Positions 14,834 through 17,815 of a stretch of 17,815 nucleotides of DNA are shown here, one piece after another (position 1 is the stretch's first letter; each line of letters opens with the position of its first letter). A program made the translations under genes and the position numbers. The notes under the pieces were generated by a model. It worked only from the letters and a program-made list of their open reading frames with translations, had not been told where the DNA came from and made no database searches. This DNA is from JABIRQ01 sp963583595 (lineage in GTDB: Bacteria > Pseudomonadota > Alphaproteobacteria > CADEGL01): positions 1 through 17,815 of the forward strand of contig CAUZWC010000030.1 of the NCBI GenBank assembly GCA_963583595.1. Direction: 5' to 3'.

Positions 14834-15907
14834 ATGAATCGTCGTTTCACCGACCGTCGGCAGCTTCTTAAAGGAGCGGCCCTGGGCGCTGCAGCTATCG
14901 CTGCGCCGCAGGTGCTGATTTCGCGCAAGACCCGCGCGGCCGAGACCCTGGCTGTGCGCGATCCGGGCGGCCCGTTCACTAAGGCGTTTTCCGAAGCGTA
15001 CTACAAGCCTTTCTCCGAGAAGTACGGTGTCGAGGTTGTCGGCGTCACCAGCAAGCACGAGGCGACGGCCGAGATCGTCGCGCAAGTCGAGACGGGCACC
15101 TTCCAGTATGACGTGACCATCCTGGGCGAGCAGTCGCACAACACCCTGGCCGGAGGCGGGTTTCTCGATCCGATCGGCCTCGACGACGTGGCGGCGGTCC
15201 AGGAGATTCCGGCGGAGTTCAAGCATCCGACGATGGTCGGCAACGACGTCTATGCGACGGTTCTCGCCTATCGCACCGATGCCAAGCTGCCGAAGGAACC
15301 GACCAGCTGGGCCGACCTGTGGGACGTGGAAGGGATGCCCGGCCGTCGCGGCATGCGAAACTATCCGTTCGACACGATCGAGATCGGGCTGCTCGGCGGC
15401 GCCGGCGTCCCGGCGGACAAGGTCTATCCTTGCGACTTCGACAAGGCCTACGAGGCGCTCGGCAAGGTTCGCCCGGCCGTCGATGTCTGGTGGACGGGCG
15501 GCGCGCAGACCTCGCAGCTCCTCGCCACCGGCGAAGTCGATATCTGCCAGGCCTGGAACGGTCGCGCCCAGGCGGCGATCGACGGCGGGGCTCCGGTCAA
15601 GATCGCCTGGGGCAAGGCGCTGTGGGGCTTCGAGGGCTGGTGTCTTCTGAAGGGCAACCCGAAGAACGATCTCGGCCGGAAGTTCATCGCCTTCGCCGCG
15701 GAAGCGCAGAATCAGGCGAACTTCACACCCTATGTCGCCTACGGGCCGACCAACCCGGGCGCCTACAAGTTCATCGACCCGAAACGCGCTGAAATCCTGA
15801 CGACCAATCCGAAGTATTTCGCGGATATGGTTGCGATCAACTCCGATTTCTGGGGTCCGATCAAGGACAAGGCGGTCGAGCGCTGGAAGAACTGGATGCT
15901 CGGTTAA
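14834..15907 (+). CDS. Tat-exported ABC transporter substrate-binding protein, PotD-like, copy 1
   Basis: A 357-aa protein with ATG at 14834-14836 and GGGAGG six to seven bases upstream. The N-terminus has a twin-arginine signal, DRRQLLKGAALGAAAIAAP (7-25), and a likely signal-peptidase site near TRAAET. The mature part is a periplasmic family 1 solute-binding protein of the polyamine/opine (PotD/PotF-like) kind: AVRDPGGPFTKAF, VGNDVYATVLAYRTD, TSWADLWDVEGMPGRRGMR and the hinge-side block WWTGGAQTSQLLATGEVDIC. It would deliver a small, probably amine-containing or organic-acid ligand to an inner-membrane ABC permease. No permease or ATPase is present in the window. A paralogue follows 325 bp downstream. 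Ligand unknown. Confidence 0.9.
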   Translation: MNRRFTDRRQLLKGAALGAAAIAAPQVLISRKTRAAETLAVRDPGGPFTKAFSEAYYKPFSEKYGVEVVGVTSKHEATAEIVAQVETGTFQYDVTILGEQSHNTLAGGGFLDPIGLDDVAAVQEIPAEFKHPTMVGNDVYATVLAYRTDAKLPKEPTSWADLWDVEGMPGRRGMRNYPFDTIEIGLLGGAGVPADKVYPCDFDKAYEALGKVRPAVDVWWTGGAQTSQLLATGEVDICQAWNGRAQAAIDGGAPVKIAWGKALWGFEGWCLLKGNPKNDLGRKFIAFAAEAQNQANFTPYVAYGPTNPGAYKFIDPKRAEILTTNPKYFADMVAINSDFWGPIKDKAVERWKNWMLG

Positions 15908-16232
15908 GGAGCGCTCGGGCGCCCGGAGGGTGGCATTGCTATCCTCCGGGAATGCCCTAGTTTCTTTATATGTGGCCGATTGCTGCTGCTGGGGGCAGCG
16001 GCTAAAGTTACCGGCAACTCCGAAAGGCACAAGACAGGCGCTGCCTTTACAAGGTGCCAAGCCCGACGGAGGCGACAGGGAGTATGTGGCCGAACGACGC
16101 GCGCGGTTCCCTTGGGGAACCGAACTCCGCTCAGTTTTTCCGCATCTCCCGACCGCAGAGTTTGAACCATCTACCCGTCGGCGAAGACGGGGGCTAAATT
16201 AAGACGTTTCTGCAACAGAGGGGAATTGCTCA
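15908..16232. other. Intergenic region between the two solute-binding protein genes
   Basis: These 325 bases begin with a hairpin listed as a terminator (15922-15969). Further on are a perfect 8-bp stem CGGTTCCC/GGGAACCG (16104-16122) and a CCCGTC/GACGGG stem (16174-16191) about 40 bases before the second gene. They suggest a structured leader. A 37-codon frame (16084-16197) is present but unsupported. No recognised riboswitch class is apparent by eye. Confidence 0.45.
15922..15969 (+). terminator. Candidate terminator after solute-binding protein copy 1
   Basis: CCCGGAGGGT (15922-15931) pairs with ATCCTCCGGG (15941-15950), ten base pairs with one G-U, and TTTCTTTAT follows ten bases later. 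An alternative stem, GGCATT (15932-15937) with AATGCC (15951-15956), would lie nearer the T-rich stretch. The two stems are mutually exclusive. Placed 15 bases after the stop codon. Confidence 0.5.
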
Positions 16233-17348
16233 ATGGCAAAGAACAGAAAAGCCACAAAGACCGGCACAAGCCGTCGCGACATCCTGAAAGGCTCGGCCCT
16301 TGCGGCCGCGGCTTTCGCCGTCCCGACGGTGCTCACGCCGCGCAGGACGCGGGCCGCGGTGACGCTCACCGTGCGCGATCCGGGCGGTCCTTACGTCAAG
16401 GCGTTCGGCGAGGGCTTCTACAAGCCTTTCAACAAGCTGCATGCGGGCGAGATCGAGGTTATCGGCGTCGCCGGCAAGCACGAGCCGACCTCGCAGGTCA
16501 AGGCGATGGTCGATACCGGCAGCTATACCTGGGACGCGGCGATCCTCAGCATTTCGGCGGTCAATCTGCTGGTCGCGGCCGGGGGCATGCTTGAGAAGCT
16601 GGACCTCAGCAGCCCGGATCAAACCGAGATTCCTGACCAGTTCAAGTCGGACTACATGCAGGGCAACGACGTCTATGCGACGATCTGCGCCTACCGCAGC
16701 GATGTCTACAAGGACAAGGCCGGCGCGCCGTCGCATGGCTGGAAGGACGTTTGGGATCTCGAAGGCATCAAGGGCCGTCGGGCGATCCGCAAGCATCCCT
16801 TCGACACTTTCGAAGAGGCGCTGATGGCCCAGGGCGTGGCGCCGACGGATGTCTATGAGGATATGCGCAAGAACGGCTACGATCCGGTCTTCGCGTCGCT
16901 CGACAAGATCAAGGCGGCGATCGACATCTGGTGGACGGGCGGTGCGCAGACTTCGCAGCTCCTGACCACCGGCGAAGTCGATATCTGCCCGACCTGGAAC
17001 GGTCGCGCGCAGGCGGCGATCGACGGCGGCGCGCCCGTCACGATCTCCTGGACCCAGGGCCTCTACAGCTACGAGGGTTGGTCGATCCTCAAGGGTGGCC
17101 CGAATGTCGATGCGGCCCGGAAGTTCGTTGCCTTCTGCGCGAACGCGAAGAACCAGGCCGAGTTTGCCAAGTATCTCGGCTACGGTCCGGTCAACCCGAA
17201 CGCCTACAAACATATCGAGGCGAAGCGGGCGGCCATCCTGCCGACCTCCCCGGCGAATTTGGACGTGATGACGCCCATCGATTCGGCCTTCTGGGGCCAG
17301 GAAAAGGACCAGGCGACCGAGCTGTTCAACGGCTGGCTGCTCGGCTAG
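16233..17348 (+). CDS. Tat-exported ABC transporter substrate-binding protein, PotD-like, copy 2
   Basis: A 371-aa paralogue of the protein at 14834. ATG at 16233-16235 with AGAGGGG nine bases upstream. A twin-arginine signal SRRDILKGSALAAAAFAVP (13-31) follows a Lys-rich n-region, with a likely cleavage after TRAA. Shared blocks with copy 1 include LTVRDPGGPYVKAF, GNDVYATICAYRSD, WKDVWDLEGIKGRRAIR and WWTGGAQTSQLLTTGEVDIC followed by WNGRAQAAIDGGAPV. Differences cluster in the first lobe (for example ILSISAVNLLVAAGG against ILGEQSHNTLAGGG) and in a longer segment before the WWTGG block, which suggests a changed ligand. It has its own leader and a strong terminator, so it is probably a separate transcription unit or the end of a two-gene one. 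Confidence 0.9.
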   Translation: MAKNRKATKTGTSRRDILKGSALAAAAFAVPTVLTPRRTRAAVTLTVRDPGGPYVKAFGEGFYKPFNKLHAGEIEVIGVAGKHEPTSQVKAMVDTGSYTWDAAILSISAVNLLVAAGGMLEKLDLSSPDQTEIPDQFKSDYMQGNDVYATICAYRSDVYKDKAGAPSHGWKDVWDLEGIKGRRAIRKHPFDTFEEALMAQGVAPTDVYEDMRKNGYDPVFASLDKIKAAIDIWWTGGAQTSQLLTTGEVDICPTWNGRAQAAIDGGAPVTISWTQGLYSYEGWSILKGGPNVDAARKFVAFCANAKNQAEFAKYLGYGPVNPNAYKHIEAKRAAILPTSPANLDVMTPIDSAFWGQEKDQATELFNGWLLG

Positions 17349-17381
17349 TCCGAATCTCGGAAACTCGAGGAAGAGTCGGGA

Positions 17382-17412
17382 ACGGCGCGGCCAATGGTCG
17401 CGCCGTTTTCGT
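17382..17412 (+). terminator. Rho-independent terminator after solute-binding protein copy 2
   Basis: ACGGCGCGGCC (17382-17392) pairs with GGTCGCGCCGT (17396-17406 approximately), eleven base pairs with one G-U around an AAT loop, followed by TTTCGTT. It begins 33 bases after the stop codon. Confidence 0.85.
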
Positions 17413-17815
17413 TGTCGCATCCTGCCCGAACTGCGTGGCCGGCCTGACTGGCGGGGCGGAACCGGAAGGCTTTCCGGCTTCTTTGCGATGCCCAGTGCCA
17501 GGCGAACGGCTCGTCCCGTATCGGCAATCGGCCCAGTCCTGTCGGCCACGTCGGCGTCCCGACCCGGAGGTAAATGGCTGATTGCGGTGGCTTTCGAGCC
17601 ATCGAGCCGCCGCGAATCCGGTCGGTTGCTGGCGCCTGCGATTCCCACTAGAGTTCAGGCGCCTCACAAAGAGGTGGGCCTTGAATTGCGGCTGAAGCCG
17701 TGCGTCTGGGCACTTAGAACAAAATTGCGATACATACAGAGGCGAAAACACGTTCTCGGCAGCAGTCAAAAAGTCGCGCTGGGCGACGTCGGTATTCGGG
17801 GCGTAAATTCGACAG
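17413..17815. other. Region without a supportable gene, with one inverted repeat
   Basis: No frame here has both a plausible start and coding-like composition. A perfect 8-bp inverted repeat, GGCGCCTG (17631-17638) and CAGGCGCC (17656-17663) around 17 bases, could be an operator or a hairpin in the leader of a gene beyond the right edge. Base composition becomes more AT-rich from about 17700, which fits an upstream promoter region. Confidence 0.4.

Noticed and set aside
14750..16060. 436-codon minus-strand frame opposite solute-binding protein 1
   Set aside because: Arg/Asp/Leu-rich antisense shadow; it also covers the leader palindrome and the downstream terminator.
16084..16197. 37-codon plus-strand frame in the leader of solute-binding protein 2
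   Set aside because: The nearest purine-rich stretch is badly spaced, a hairpin lies inside it, and it has no paralogue in the window.
17574..17651. 25-codon plus-strand frame starting after GGAGGTAA
   Set aside because: The GGAGG is only about three bases from the ATG, too close for efficient initiation, and the peptide has no similarity to peptides A or B.

Overview
The window is GC-rich DNA with no rRNA, tRNA, CRISPR or insertion sequence that I can see. Codon use, the paired CTTCGAGA/CTCCTCAGGATGAGG palindromic repeats, Tat-exported solute-binding proteins and the catabolic gene content suggest an alphaproteobacterium, perhaps of the Rhodospirillales or Hyphomicrobiales. That is an inference from style, not a taxonomic identification.

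Positions 1-8013 (minus strand) look like one catabolic operon read right to left: two class III (CaiB/BaiF) CoA-transferases, hydantoinase/oxoprolinase-type subunits B and A, an acyl-CoA dehydrogenase, and the start of a HAD-type dehalogenase that runs off the left edge. The likely logic is ATP-dependent opening of a cyclic or amide substrate (HyuA/HyuB), CoA activation by transfer, and oxidation of the CoA ester. The substrate is unknown.

Positions 8221-9176 hold the least expected content. After a small plus-strand gene (68 aa) comes a minus-strand pair of very short genes, 36 and 46 codons. Their N-terminal halves are clearly related (13 of 23 identical residues by eye) and each ends in a Gly-Gly followed by exactly ten residues. 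One ten-residue tail has three cysteines; the other has none. Both have good ribosome-binding sites, the spacer between them can fold, and a GC-rich hairpin lies downstream. They look like twin precursors of a ribosomally made, post-translationally modified peptide (RiPP). No modifying enzyme or exporter is in the window.

Positions 9177-12505 (plus) carry three tandem paralogues of the ornithine cyclodeaminase/mu-crystallin family. The two gaps between them each hold a different palindromic repeat family. Positions 12575-13465 (minus) encode an IclR-family regulator. It diverges from an enoyl-CoA hydratase/isomerase (13745-14521, plus) across an AT-rich region with an inverted repeat. A strong terminator follows the hydratase.

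Positions 14834-17348 (plus) carry two paralogous Tat-dependent, PotD-like periplasmic solute-binding proteins. The first is preceded by a 23-bp near-perfect palindrome; the second is followed by a strong terminator. No permease or ATPase gene is seen. The last 400 bases hold no gene I can support.
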